A stretch of DNA of 64,000 bases, taken from positions 62,001 to 126,000 of the forward strand of contig PAVS01000013.1 in NCBI GenBank assembly GCA_002713145.1, written 5' to 3'. Under the pieces are notes generated by a model. The model was not told the DNA's origin. It ran no database searches and saw only the letters and a list, made by a program, of their open reading frames with translations. The stretch comes from Halobacteriovoraceae bacterium. GTDB taxonomy: Bacteria > Bdellovibrionota > Bacteriovoracia > Bacteriovoracales > Bacteriovoracaceae. The first letter of the stretch is position 1. Each line of letters opens with the position of its first letter. A program made the position numbers and the translations under genes. Below, one piece after another: positions 53,326 through 61,563 of this stretch.

Positions 53326-53344
53326 CTTGTCACGCTTCTTGCAT
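53326..53344 (+). promoter_or_regulatory. Sigma-54-like element before the barrel-protease operon
   Basis: CTTGTCACG-CTTC-TTGCAT resembles TTGGCACG-N4-TTGCA with one change (the second G of the -24 GG is T). A sigma-70 reading (TTGAAA at 53320-53325 with a poor -10) is also possible, so this is uncertain. Confidence 0.3.
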
Positions 53345-53402
53345 ACTAGAATATATAGCTCCGAAATGGATTTTGGTTAAAACAAGCAGCTAAAGGGAAG
53401 AT

Positions 53403-54560
53403 ATGAAATATTATGCTCTCTGCTTAACGCTGGTTTTTACCTTAAGTGGGTTAAGAAAAGCACAAGCAGAAAACGCGCAACAGCTTAATTATTCTGAAGC
53501 AAATCCGCAAATGAAGGATGGAGGATTGCTGCGTTCGTTGATTCAAGCGAGTAAAAAAGATGAGAAAAAATACTCTGAAGCACTTCAATCGGTAGCAACG
53601 GATAGTGCCAAAATACCCCCAAGTCATGCCTTTGATGATGGGGCCATTGTGACCAAAAAGAAAGCGGTTGTAAAAAAAGTAGTCACTAGGCCAGTTAGAA
53701 AAAAAGTGATAGCGAAGAAAAGAAAATCTCCAAGAAGACTTAATAAGACAGAAGATAAAATCTCAACTTCTCAGGCAGCAGTAACCAAATCTGTCGTCAA
53801 AATCGTGGAAAAACCAAATACTCTCAGTGAGACTAAGTTTGGAGGGGCCCTAAGAATTGATACAGAAACAGACACGAACGATATTGATAACGATGATAAA
53901 ACCTTTGGAACTATTTTCAATCTTTCTTTAAGGTATCAATTAAATGAGACCTACACCACTGGGGCGATCATTATCGGAGAAAAAGATCTCTCTAAAAGTT
54001 ATGAGCAGAAATTCTCTGGTCTAGATTCACGAGTGTTTATTTCAAGGGTTCCTTGGGAGCTTACAGATAATCTCTCACTCGCGCCTTCTTTAAGATTGAT
54101 TTATCCAACGAGTAACGCAAGTAAGGTTAGAGATGAAATGATCACAGGAATTGAGTATGATTCCAGGTTTTCCTATGCAGCGACGGACAAACTTTCTTTT
54201 TCTTATCTACCTAGGCTTCGAAGAGACTTTCATAAGTTTGAAACCAATAGAGAAAATAAAATGAATAGTGAATATAGAGTCCTGCAATTTTTGACAGGAA
54301 GCTACAATATATTAGAACAACTGAGTTTTTCCTCTACCTTACTTTTTTCAAAGAGATGGTCATACACGGGAAGACAGCAAAGTGATTCTTATTTAACAAT
54401 ATTAAATTTAAGTTATGTTATTAACTCCAGGTTTTCAGTAGGTGCTTACACGCTTACAGGTGGTCGCTATGAAAATAGAGAGCGCGGTCCCGATCAAACA
54501 GTTGAATTGTATGATCCAGAGGGAACAACTTGGGGTTTAAGCACACGGTTTGCATTTTAA
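53403..54560 (+). CDS. Outer-membrane beta-barrel-like protein with Lys-rich linker
   Basis: 385 residues. Signal peptide LCLTLVFTLSGLRKAQAE. Residues 85-145 are very basic (KKKAVVKKVVTRPVRKKV..., KKRKSPRRLNK), then about 240 residues with alternating strands of barrel type (GTIFNLSLRYQLN, LSFSYLPRLRRDF, RFSVGAYTLTGGRY), ending in the aromatic signal STRFAF typical for BAM-inserted proteins. It is 18 nt upstream of the metalloprotease gene, so they form an operon. Family not recognised; an anchor or export role for the protease is possible. Confidence 0.75.
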   Translation: MKYYALCLTLVFTLSGLRKAQAENAQQLNYSEANPQMKDGGLLRSLIQASKKDEKKYSEALQSVATDSAKIPPSHAFDDGAIVTKKKAVVKKVVTRPVRKKVIAKKRKSPRRLNKTEDKISTSQAAVTKSVVKIVEKPNTLSETKFGGALRIDTETDTNDIDNDDKTFGTIFNLSLRYQLNETYTTGAIIIGEKDLSKSYEQKFSGLDSRVFISRVPWELTDNLSLAPSLRLIYPTSNASKVRDEMITGIEYDSRFSYAATDKLSFSYLPRLRRDFHKFETNRENKMNSEYRVLQFLTGSYNILEQLSFSSTLLFSKRWSYTGRQQSDSYLTILNLSYVINSRFSVGAYTLTGGRYENRERGPDQTVELYDPEGTTWGLSTRFAF

Positions 54561-54578
54561 AAATATTGAGGAGGATAT

Positions 54579-57500
54579 ATGAATACTAAAATTTTATCTC
54601 TAACAGTTATGACAGTTCTTGTCTTTAGCTGTGCCAAAGAGAAAAAGTATGATGAGGTCTACAAAGCACCTGAGCAGGAGAGTCGATCTAGGTTTAAGAC
54701 CACTCGAACTGTAACAGATAAAAATGGTGTTACCAGAGAAGAGCCCATCAAATACATGTATGTTCCTATGACTTTAGGGAGTCCTCGTGAAGTAAAAGGG
54801 GCGAGACCTTTTTATCAAGGAGATGAGAAAGTAGTCAGACTGGAGTGGAGTAGTGAAGGTCTCAACGTTCTTGAGATTGAGAAAGATGAGCGCTTTACAG
54901 AGAACTCTCACAACGAAACCCCAGTTTTAACCATTCCTGGTGAATATAGTGAATATCGTTGTAAAGAAGATGAGTTTGGTGACTGTACGAATGCTGAAGA
55001 AGAAAATACTGAAGTCGAGTGGCATGATAAAGATTATTTCACTCCTGATTATGCAGGTCTTAAAGTTAAAGAGCTAAACTTTCTTGATGTCATTGGAGTA
55101 AGTAACCCAGAGTGTTTATCAATTACTGATACTAAACTAAAAGATTATGAAATCTCTGATGGAGTTATCAATATAGAGCTTGAAAAAACATTTAAAGTTA
55201 ATAACTCTTGGAGATGCTATAGGTTAAACTATTACCAAGATAAATTCTCATTTAATAGTTTTAAAGTAAGCTATTTTTATTCAATGGTAGAGTTAGATAA
55301 GTTGGCCAGTCCTGATTATGAGCCTATTGATTATCCAATCAAAGACCAAGATGTCTTTGGTTTCTTTAAAACGAAAAACTCAAAACTTACTGATGATATG
55401 GATCATGCCAGAACGGATGATACTTATTTAGTCAATAGATTCAATCCCAATCAACCCAATGGTGAGCTAGTTTACTACTTATCTAAGGAATTTAATAAAC
55501 CTAAAAATAGTCTGTTTAAAAGAGCGACTTTTGATGGAGTTAGAATCTTTAATAAAGGTCTTGCTGCTGCAGATGTTCCTTTTAAAATTGTTCTGAAAGA
55601 ACAGGGACCTAATGACAATATAAGCGCCGGTGATCTTCGTTATAATCAAATTGTTCTTATCGATGATCCTCTAGCCAGTGGACTTCTTGGATATGGCCCT
55701 TCTGTTAAAAACCCTTATACCGGAGAAATTCTTAAGGCCCATACAAATATGTATGGAGGTGTTTTAACTAAAATTGTAAGACATACCTATGAAGCGGCAG
55801 TGGATATTTCTGAAGAAAGAAGCCAGAAGAAAGGTAAATCTATAACTGGAGAGATCAAAGTTGACCCTAAGATTTTTGAAGGTCTTCCGCAGAAGCTCAT
55901 CAGCGATATGCTACCTGCTGAGATGACTCATGTTGATGCTGAGGAGAGTTCTAATGCAGCCAATGTGGCAGAGGCAAAAATAGAAGTGGCCAAGGATGTA
56001 TCGAGAGATGAAGCTGAAGCTCGTGAGTATAGACGTGAGCTTGAACGAGCGATAGACATTCCTCACAGCCGATTAGAAAAGATGATGGAGCAAAACCTCT
56101 TGCGCAAAAGAGATTTTATTAAAGAGTACGGTCAGCTCCTTGATGGCGATCATGAAGGTCTTGATGTTCTAGAAGTAGAAGAATTTAAAAGAGAAAAAGA
56201 GCAAGGACAAATTCATCTAGCACATAAGCATCAACCAGAGTTTTTTCCCATTGCTAATACGGTTAAAATTATTCACCCTGAACTTTTAGAAGTAGATGGT
56301 ATTTTTAAAGAAGATGGTAAAACTCTTAAAAGATGGGATGAACTCACCTCTAATCAAAAAGATGAGGTTAGAGATATTATTCTTTATCATTCTTATATTG
56401 GTACTTTCATCCATGAGTTAGGACATAATATGGGGCTGAGACATAATTTCATCGCTTCATTTGATAAGGATAACTACTATACAGAAGAAGAAGCTAAGGC
56501 GATGGGACTTGCGTCTCCACCAGCTTATACCTCAATGATGGACTATGCTTACTCTGATTTTAACCAACTTCCAGTGCTGGGAAAGTATGATGTCGCAGCA
56601 CTTAGATTTGCTTATAAAAGAGAAATTGAACTCAATACCGGTGAGTTTGTAAAAACTTATAGAGTTGAAAAAGATGCTCTTGGTAAATCACGAAAGGTGA
56701 GTCTCTCTGTCTATGACATGCAAAAAGAGCGTCAAAGCGCAGTAGAATCTGAACTTGAGCGTGCGAGTGAGCTTAGACAAGAGGCGAGAGCTGAGTATAT
56801 TCAGAAAAAACAGGAAAATCCTAACCTTACAGCAGATATGTTTATGGCCAATTCCTCTAAAATTCAAGAGGCCAAGGCTATCGAAGATGCCGCTGAGAAA
56901 AACCAACTCAAAGACTATATGTTTTGTACTGATGAAAACGCAGGACTAAGTACTCGTTGTAATAGACATGATGAAGGTTCGAGCTTAGTTGAGATCGTTA
57001 AACATAAAATCCAACGCTACGAGCAGTATTATAGATATAGAAACCTAAGAAACGGTAGATTAGACTTTAATGCTTATGATATTGTGGGTTATTATTTTGC
57101 TCGAAATAATGAGTTTGGCTTTATCCGTGATGTTCTAGAAGACTATGAAACATTTGCAGGCTTTTTTAATCCAAGTTTGATGGAGCAAGGGTGTAATGAA
57201 GCGACACTTGATATTCTAAAAATCTTAGGTTCAAAGAACTGTGAGATGATTGAAGATAGAAGAAAAGCTGTCGAAATTGCATCAGACTTTTTGGTGGGTG
57301 TTATTAAAACTCCGGATCATCAATGTGCTCTGGCAACCACTGATAAGCCAAATGTTGTGCGTAAGTTAGCTCCATTAAAATCACTTTATGATATGGTTAA
57401 GTACGACTTAGACTACGTACCTATGTCTTGTTTTGATGAAGGACTTAAAGAAGCTTTAGTGAGTCAAGGGGAGCGTGATGAAGTCAAATCACCTTATATT

Positions 57501-58544
57501 GTTGTAGGTGAGAACGGAAAATTTCTCAATGGTTTCAAAGATACTGACCCTAACTTTAAATACGTCACTGATAGAGCAGTACAAGGAGTGTGGGTGGATA
57601 AAATGGTAGCCTTTAAGCAACTCTTTAAGCGTCGCTGGGGTAATCGTTCTACAGATAGAAACCATATGGCCTTAGTTGACATTGGTTTTGTTCAAGAAAA
57701 AGTTTATAACTTGATCGGTCATTTAATGATGGGTGTTCCACTTGCTGATCCTAATGCTTTTCAAACCAATGAAGGAAACACATTTCAAATTCCTTACGTA
57801 TTAGGTAGAGGTGAGATGGTTGACCAAGTTGAAGATGCTTTTTGGTGGTTTAAAGATCGACTTGGACTTACTAGAAATGGTAATACGAGACTGACAGAAT
57901 TGTTAAACAAACAAGTCTTAAAACTTGGTTTTAACTTTAACCATGAAGTCCGTGAAAAAGCTGTGGATCAACTCCAATTAATTTCTGTAAAAGCTGAGTC
58001 AGGGTATATTGCAGAAAATGATAGAAATCCAAAGTATCAATACTTAGATAGTGATGATTATACTTATGTGGCCAAGCCGGAGAACGCTCTTGCCTATAAT
58101 ATGATCAGCACGATCCATAACACTATCACTATGGCACAAATGGAAGATAATGAATTGATTGCAGCTGTCTTTAAAAGAAGAACTGATCCTGAAGTGCCAG
58201 AAGGTTTAACTCCAGAACAAGCGGCTTTCTTTAAAACTCCAGCGAACTTGCATTCAGTGATGTTAAATAACCCTAACTTCTCTGAAGCGGTGTTTGTCAA
58301 AACGTTTGGACCAGAAATTGGACCACTTGCTTATAAACTATATAAGCAAGGACCGGAAGCTATGTTACCGATTGCACAACTTAAAGAAGAGATTATGACT
58401 AAACCGAAAAATCCTCTTAATGAAAATGAGCGCAAACTCTATGAGATGCCTGTTGGTCAATTAGGTGACTTTGTTGATGGTAAGCTTAATGAGGAACTAC
58501 TTAATTATTATGCAGAACAATTAGAGCTTTTAGTCTTTCTATAA
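54579..58544 (+). CDS. Large zinc metalloprotease lipoprotein
   Basis: 1321 residues. Lipoprotein signal MNTKILSLTVMTVLVFSC (Cys 18). The zinc motif HELGHNMGLRH is at residues 612-622 (HExxHxxGxxH), followed by TSMMDY as Met-turn. This is the layout of long bacterial zinc-dependent metalloproteases of the DUF5117/DUF4953 type, with N-terminal beta regions and a long C-terminal helical part (cysteine-containing). Ribosome binding site GAGGAGG. Located in the outer envelope or outside; its substrate is unknown, digestion of external protein (prey) is a guess. A terminator follows. Confidence 0.85.
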   Translation: MNTKILSLTVMTVLVFSCAKEKKYDEVYKAPEQESRSRFKTTRTVTDKNGVTREEPIKYMYVPMTLGSPREVKGARPFYQGDEKVVRLEWSSEGLNVLEIEKDERFTENSHNETPVLTIPGEYSEYRCKEDEFGDCTNAEEENTEVEWHDKDYFTPDYAGLKVKELNFLDVIGVSNPECLSITDTKLKDYEISDGVINIELEKTFKVNNSWRCYRLNYYQDKFSFNSFKVSYFYSMVELDKLASPDYEPIDYPIKDQDVFGFFKTKNSKLTDDMDHARTDDTYLVNRFNPNQPNGELVYYLSKEFNKPKNSLFKRATFDGVRIFNKGLAAADVPFKIVLKEQGPNDNISAGDLRYNQIVLIDDPLASGLLGYGPSVKNPYTGEILKAHTNMYGGVLTKIVRHTYEAAVDISEERSQKKGKSITGEIKVDPKIFEGLPQKLISDMLPAEMTHVDAEESSNAANVAEAKIEVAKDVSRDEAEAREYRRELERAIDIPHSRLEKMMEQNLLRKRDFIKEYGQLLDGDHEGLDVLEVEEFKREKEQGQIHLAHKHQPEFFPIANTVKIIHPELLEVDGIFKEDGKTLKRWDELTSNQKDEVRDIILYHSYIGTFIHELGHNMGLRHNFIASFDKDNYYTEEEAKAMGLASPPAYTSMMDYAYSDFNQLPVLGKYDVAALRFAYKREIELNTGEFVKTYRVEKDALGKSRKVSLSVYDMQKERQSAVESELERASELRQEARAEYIQKKQENPNLTADMFMANSSKIQEAKAIEDAAEKNQLKDYMFCTDENAGLSTRCNRHDEGSSLVEIVKHKIQRYEQYYRYRNLRNGRLDFNAYDIVGYYFARNNEFGFIRDVLEDYETFAGFFNPSLMEQGCNEATLDILKILGSKNCEMIEDRRKAVEIASDFLVGVIKTPDHQCALATTDKPNVVRKLAPLKSLYDMVKYDLDYVPMSCFDEGLKEALVSQGERDEVKSPYIVVGENGKFLNGFKDTDPNFKYVTDRAVQGVWVDKMVAFKQLFKRRWGNRSTDRNHMALVDIGFVQEKVYNLIGHLMMGVPLADPNAFQTNEGNTFQIPYVLGRGEMVDQVEDAFWWFKDRLGLTRNGNTRLTELLNKQVLKLGFNFNHEVREKAVDQLQLISVKAESGYIAENDRNPKYQYLDSDDYTYVAKPENALAYNMISTIHNTITMAQMEDNELIAAVFKRRTDPEVPEGLTPEQAAFFKTPANLHSVMLNNPNFSEAVFVKTFGPEIGPLAYKLYKQGPEAMLPIAQLKEEIMTKPKNPLNENERKLYEMPVGQLGDFVDGKLNEELLNYYAEQLELLVFL

Positions 58545-58554
58545 GATAACTCTC

Positions 58555-58587
58555 AAGCTAGGGGTCACAAAGACCTCTAGCTTTTTC
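58555..58587 (+). terminator. Terminator after the metalloprotease
   Basis: A 12-bp stem, AAGCTAGGGGTC (58555-58566) and GACCTCTAGCTT (58572-58583), with one G-U pair, a 5-nt loop and a T run. It overlaps the end of the convergent nadD-like gene. Confidence 0.85.
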
Positions 58588-59143
58588 TTAACTCAGTAGA
58601 ACTGAGATGTTCAAAATTATGATGTCCTAAAAATTTAATCTCGAGCTTATTTTCAGCAGGGTAGAGCTGTTGGGCATCTTCGGAATGGTGCTGATCATTT
58701 TCTAGTCTTGAAGCCACATACAAGCAATCTAAGTCTTTCAGAAGCTTCTCGATATTGATCCATTTGGGCATGGCCATAAAGGTGTCATAGCCCACGAGAA
58801 AGGATATTTTAGTCATAGGTAGGTGAAGCTTAAGTTCGTTGATCCAAACATTTGTAGGATTTTTTTCTTCTCGAATAAAAAAGCCATCGTAGATAAAGAT
58901 ATTTCTATTGAGAAACTGGATTTGCTTTACAATCTGAGCAGGGCTTGTGAGCTTTTCATGGGTCTTAGTGAGTTTTTTAAAGGGGTTGTGATCCGGAACA
59001 ATGACGATGGGAAGATCAGCTGGTAATAACCTGATGCAACTGGTGTGCCCTTCATGCCAGGGATTAAAACTGCCTCCAAAAAAAACTATTTCCTGGGCCT
59101 TGGCCAGTTCATCATATTGAAGTATGTAGTCACTTATTTTCAT
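58577..59143 (-). CDS. Nicotinate-nucleotide adenylyltransferase-like protein
   Basis: 188 residues. The nucleotidyltransferase motif FFGGSFNPWHEGH (GGSFNPxHxGH) and the C-terminal SSTELRKS (SSTxxR) are those of NadD, which makes NaAD in NAD synthesis. The motif sits about 18 residues further in than in NadD, so there is an N-terminal extension. The protein is a little short, and the exact substrate (nicotinate or other nucleotide) is uncertain. It overlaps sfsA by 4 nt. Confidence 0.8.
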   Translation of the reverse strand: MKISDYILQYDELAKAQEIVFFGGSFNPWHEGHTSCIRLLPADLPIVIVPDHNPFKKLTKTHEKLTSPAQIVKQIQFLNRNIFIYDGFFIREEKNPTNVWINELKLHLPMTKISFLVGYDTFMAMPKWINIEKLLKDLDCLYVASRLENDQHHSEDAQQLYPAENKLEIKFLGHHNFEHLSSTELRKS

Positions 59144-59835
59144 AATTCTATCGGTAGGGGTCTGTGAAGAACTATTTCTTCAGGGGATAATTTACATTGA
59201 TAGGCCAGCACTTGAACACCTTGTTTTGAAGCTTCTTTTAGCAGCTGAGAGTATTCTGAATCGATGTCTTCGGCCGGAGCAAATCGCTCAACATCCTCTC
59301 GGTTAATAACGTAAAGCATAACAGCATTGTGTCCCTCTTGTTTCAATTTGATGAGATCCTTAAGATGCTTTTGTCCTCTGGTGGAAACAGCATCGGGAAA
59401 GAGAGCATAGCCATCATGGCCTTTGAGAGTCACATTTTTCACTTCTATATAAATCTTTTTATCTTCAGTAGTAGTCAGCATAAAGTCTAATCTAGAGTCA
59501 TGGACTTTGACCTCTGATTTTACTTCTTCATATGCTGGCAATTCTTTGATGGTGCGCTCTTCCAAGGCTTCAGCCACGATTTTATTGGTCAGGGAGGTGT
59601 TCACGCAAATGAGAGACTCCCCATTATCTGTTAGTTCAAGAGTGTATTTGAGCTTTCTTTTAGGGTTATCGGACTTTGAAATATAGACGTCCCAGTTCTC
59701 AGCCCAGCAAGTTGTCATACTGCCTGTATTAGGGACATGAGCACAAATTTCTTCCCCCTCAAAAACTAAATCACTAAGAAATCGTTTGTATCTTTTGAGT
59801 ATTTTTGCTTTTTTAAGTGGAGCAGAGAATTTCAT
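59140..59835 (-). CDS. sfsA: SfsA-family protein
   Basis: 231 residues. Family motifs: a KRFLSDL segment, CAHVPNTGSM, the acidic DSRLDFML-to-VEVKN-like IYIEVKNVTL, FPDAVSTRGQKHL and MLYVINRED. SfsA was named for sugar-fermentation stimulation and has a nuclease-like fold with DNA binding; its role is not settled. It is first of the pair with the nadD-like gene. AAGGTAAT precedes the ATG. Confidence 0.93.
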   Translation of the reverse strand: MKFSAPLKKAKILKRYKRFLSDLVFEGEEICAHVPNTGSMTTCWAENWDVYISKSDNPKRKLKYTLELTDNGESLICVNTSLTNKIVAEALEERTIKELPAYEEVKSEVKVHDSRLDFMLTTTEDKKIYIEVKNVTLKGHDGYALFPDAVSTRGQKHLKDLIKLKQEGHNAVMLYVINREDVERFAPAEDIDSEYSQLLKEASKQGVQVLAYQCKLSPEEIVLHRPLPIEL

Positions 59836-59867
59836 ATTACCTTGTGTTTTAGTCGACTAATCTCAGT

Positions 59868-59895
59868 TTGTTTTATTTAGCTAATCATTTATACT
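59868..59895 (+). promoter_or_regulatory. Candidate promoter of the 310-residue exported protein
   Basis: A weak -35 (TTGTTT at 59868-59873), 16-nt spacer, TATACT at 59890-59895, ending 6 nt before the ATG at 59902. No ribosome binding site: another possible leaderless gene. Confidence 0.35.
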
Positions 59896-59901
59896 TAAGC
59901 T

Positions 59902-60834
59902 ATGAAAATCATTTTAATCGCTAGTTTGTTGTTAATCAACTTTTCTTCTGCTTTTGCTTCCAAGGGACTGGGAGTAAACTTCTATACTCGTTATCTAAAA
60001 TACGAACATAAACCTGCTAAAAGAATTAAGATTAGAACGAAAGGGGATATGCTTAATTATAGAGATAGGGTGTTTGATAGATTACGAGATAAGATCTCAC
60101 CACTTCTCGAGCACTTTAGTAAAATTAGCAAACACTCACAAACTCAGGGCTTTCCCATAGAAAACTTTAACCCTCATCTACCAGTCCACTTTATTGACGA
60201 AAATAACTTAAAAAAACTCGCTGGACTGGTTTATCCTACTAATTTGGCTTTTCTTCTCAAGCGCGAGGGAGAAAAAGATATTGAGACCATCACCTTTAGT
60301 TTAAAAAGTGTTCCTTCTCGAGAGCATATTCAAAATTTTATGACATCACTAGGACAGGTATTTGATCTAGGGCTTAGAGCGGAAAAACTCTCTAAGAAAC
60401 TCTCAGCTGCTGAAAAAGAGATGTTACAAGTGATTAGAAAAAAAGAAATTCACTTTCAAAAAATTCATACCTATTTTGGTCTCCAGCTTAAACACACCGT
60501 TTTTGTTGAGGCGAATTATTTTAAAGAATTGAATAAAAGCTATGAAGATCTTTTTGTGAAACTTCAAAAAGATTTCAAGTTCTATTTCTACCAAAATAAA
60601 AAGATTGAATTGGCCATTAAGAATGAGCAAATGCAAAACTTAGAGAAGGTGATTGAAAAAAATAACTTCAAAGACCTAAAGCAGCCTTTTAAACTTAACC
60701 CTAATGTTGAAGTTTTGAAATCAATAGAAAAATCTGAAGATGAGTATACGATGACTTATTTATTTGCCTTTGATAAAAATCAGTCATCTCTTAAAAATGA
60801 AATCAATTCTGTCATAAAAAAAGCCTCCCCGTAG
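59902..60834 (+). CDS. Hypothetical exported protein
   Basis: 310 residues. Signal peptide MKIILIASLLLINFSSAFA. The mature part is basic and mostly helical (Lys, Phe, Leu-rich; coiled-coil propensity around residues 150-260) with no cysteine. No family recognised. The last codons (KKASP-stop) form the left part of a terminator hairpin used by the opposite gene. Confidence 0.65.
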   Translation: MKIILIASLLLINFSSAFASKGLGVNFYTRYLKYEHKPAKRIKIRTKGDMLNYRDRVFDRLRDKISPLLEHFSKISKHSQTQGFPIENFNPHLPVHFIDENNLKKLAGLVYPTNLAFLLKREGEKDIETITFSLKSVPSREHIQNFMTSLGQVFDLGLRAEKLSKKLSAAEKEMLQVIRKKEIHFQKIHTYFGLQLKHTVFVEANYFKELNKSYEDLFVKLQKDFKFYFYQNKKIELAIKNEQMQNLEKVIEKNNFKDLKQPFKLNPNVEVLKSIEKSEDEYTMTYLFAFDKNQSSLKNEINSVIKKASP

Positions 60835-60840
60835 GGAGGC
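60816..60840 (-). terminator. Terminator of the lipoprotein gene, overlapping the convergent gene end
   Basis: Read on the minus strand: GCCTCCC / GGGAGGC stem (60823-60829 with 60834-60840) with a 4-nt loop, followed by seven T. The stop of the plus-strand gene at 59902 (TAG, 60832-60834) is inside it; on that strand the T run is weak. Confidence 0.85.
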
Positions 60841-60868
60841 CTGTTTTACTTAGAATTATTGTCTTAAA

Positions 60869-61438
60869 TTATAAGTTAATTCCGTTGGCTTCTAGAGCAC
60901 TTCCGTGAAGAGCTTTAAGAAGACCTTTTGCATTATCAACTGTAATGTTGAAGTCTTTAGCTTTTGCTTCAATCATAGATTCAAGTTCAGCATTTTGACC
61001 AACTTGTGCTTTACCAACAGCTGATACGACATCAGTAGGGTTCACACCGTACATTTTTTCAGCGAAGTCAGCGATATCATTTTCAGTTCTATCTTCTAGA
61101 GCTGCAAAGTCATAAACGTTCTGAGAAAGTTTAGTTGCATCAGCTACAGAAAGACCAAACTCTTGAGTATATTTAGAAGCTAGTTTTTCAACTTTTAAAG
61201 TTTCAACATCAGCAACTTCTGCAGAGATATCTAATTCAGAAGCAACTAATTCACCTTGGTTATAGTACTCCCAATAACAATCATCATAAAGGTAGTAACC
61301 CCAAGCATCGTATACTGGATAACAGTTATAGTACCAATCTGGTTCGTCATAATAATAACCTCCACCTGTACCGCTACAAGATACAAATGAAGTTGCTAAA
61401 ACTGTGAGTGCTAATAATTGCAACATAATTTTTTTCAT
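60869..61438 (-). CDS. Tyr/Trp-rich lipoprotein
   Basis: 189 residues. Lipoprotein signal ending ATSFVSCSG. After it comes an aromatic-rich stretch of about 40 residues (YYYDEPDWYYNCYPVYDAW, WEYYNQGE) with two cysteines, then an all-helical domain with alternating acidic residues (LDISAEVADVETLKVEKLA, IEAKAKDFNITVDNA). No family recognised. AAGGAG precedes the ATG; a strong terminator follows. Confidence 0.75.
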   Translation of the reverse strand: MKKIMLQLLALTVLATSFVSCSGTGGGYYYDEPDWYYNCYPVYDAWGYYLYDDCYWEYYNQGELVASELDISAEVADVETLKVEKLASKYTQEFGLSVADATKLSQNVYDFAALEDRTENDIADFAEKMYGVNPTDVVSAVGKAQVGQNAELESMIEAKAKDFNITVDNAKGLLKALHGSALEANGINL

Positions 61439-61501
61439 AATTTTCTCCTTAAAGGTTCCCGTTCTTTTCGAGTTTGGCTCGTTCGTTTTTTCTTATCTAG
61501 T

Positions 61502-61528
61502 AAAAAGTAATTGTTCAAGTTACTTTTT
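61502..61528. repeat. AT-rich inverted repeat between lipoprotein and subtilase
   Basis: AAAAAGTAA (61502-61510) and TTACTTTTT (61520-61528), perfect 9-bp arms around 9 nt. It may act as a weak terminator of the subtilase or as an operator for the lipoprotein gene. Confidence 0.35.
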
Positions 61529-61563
61529 TCTTTTTTACTTAGCAGTGTCAAAATGACTCTGAA

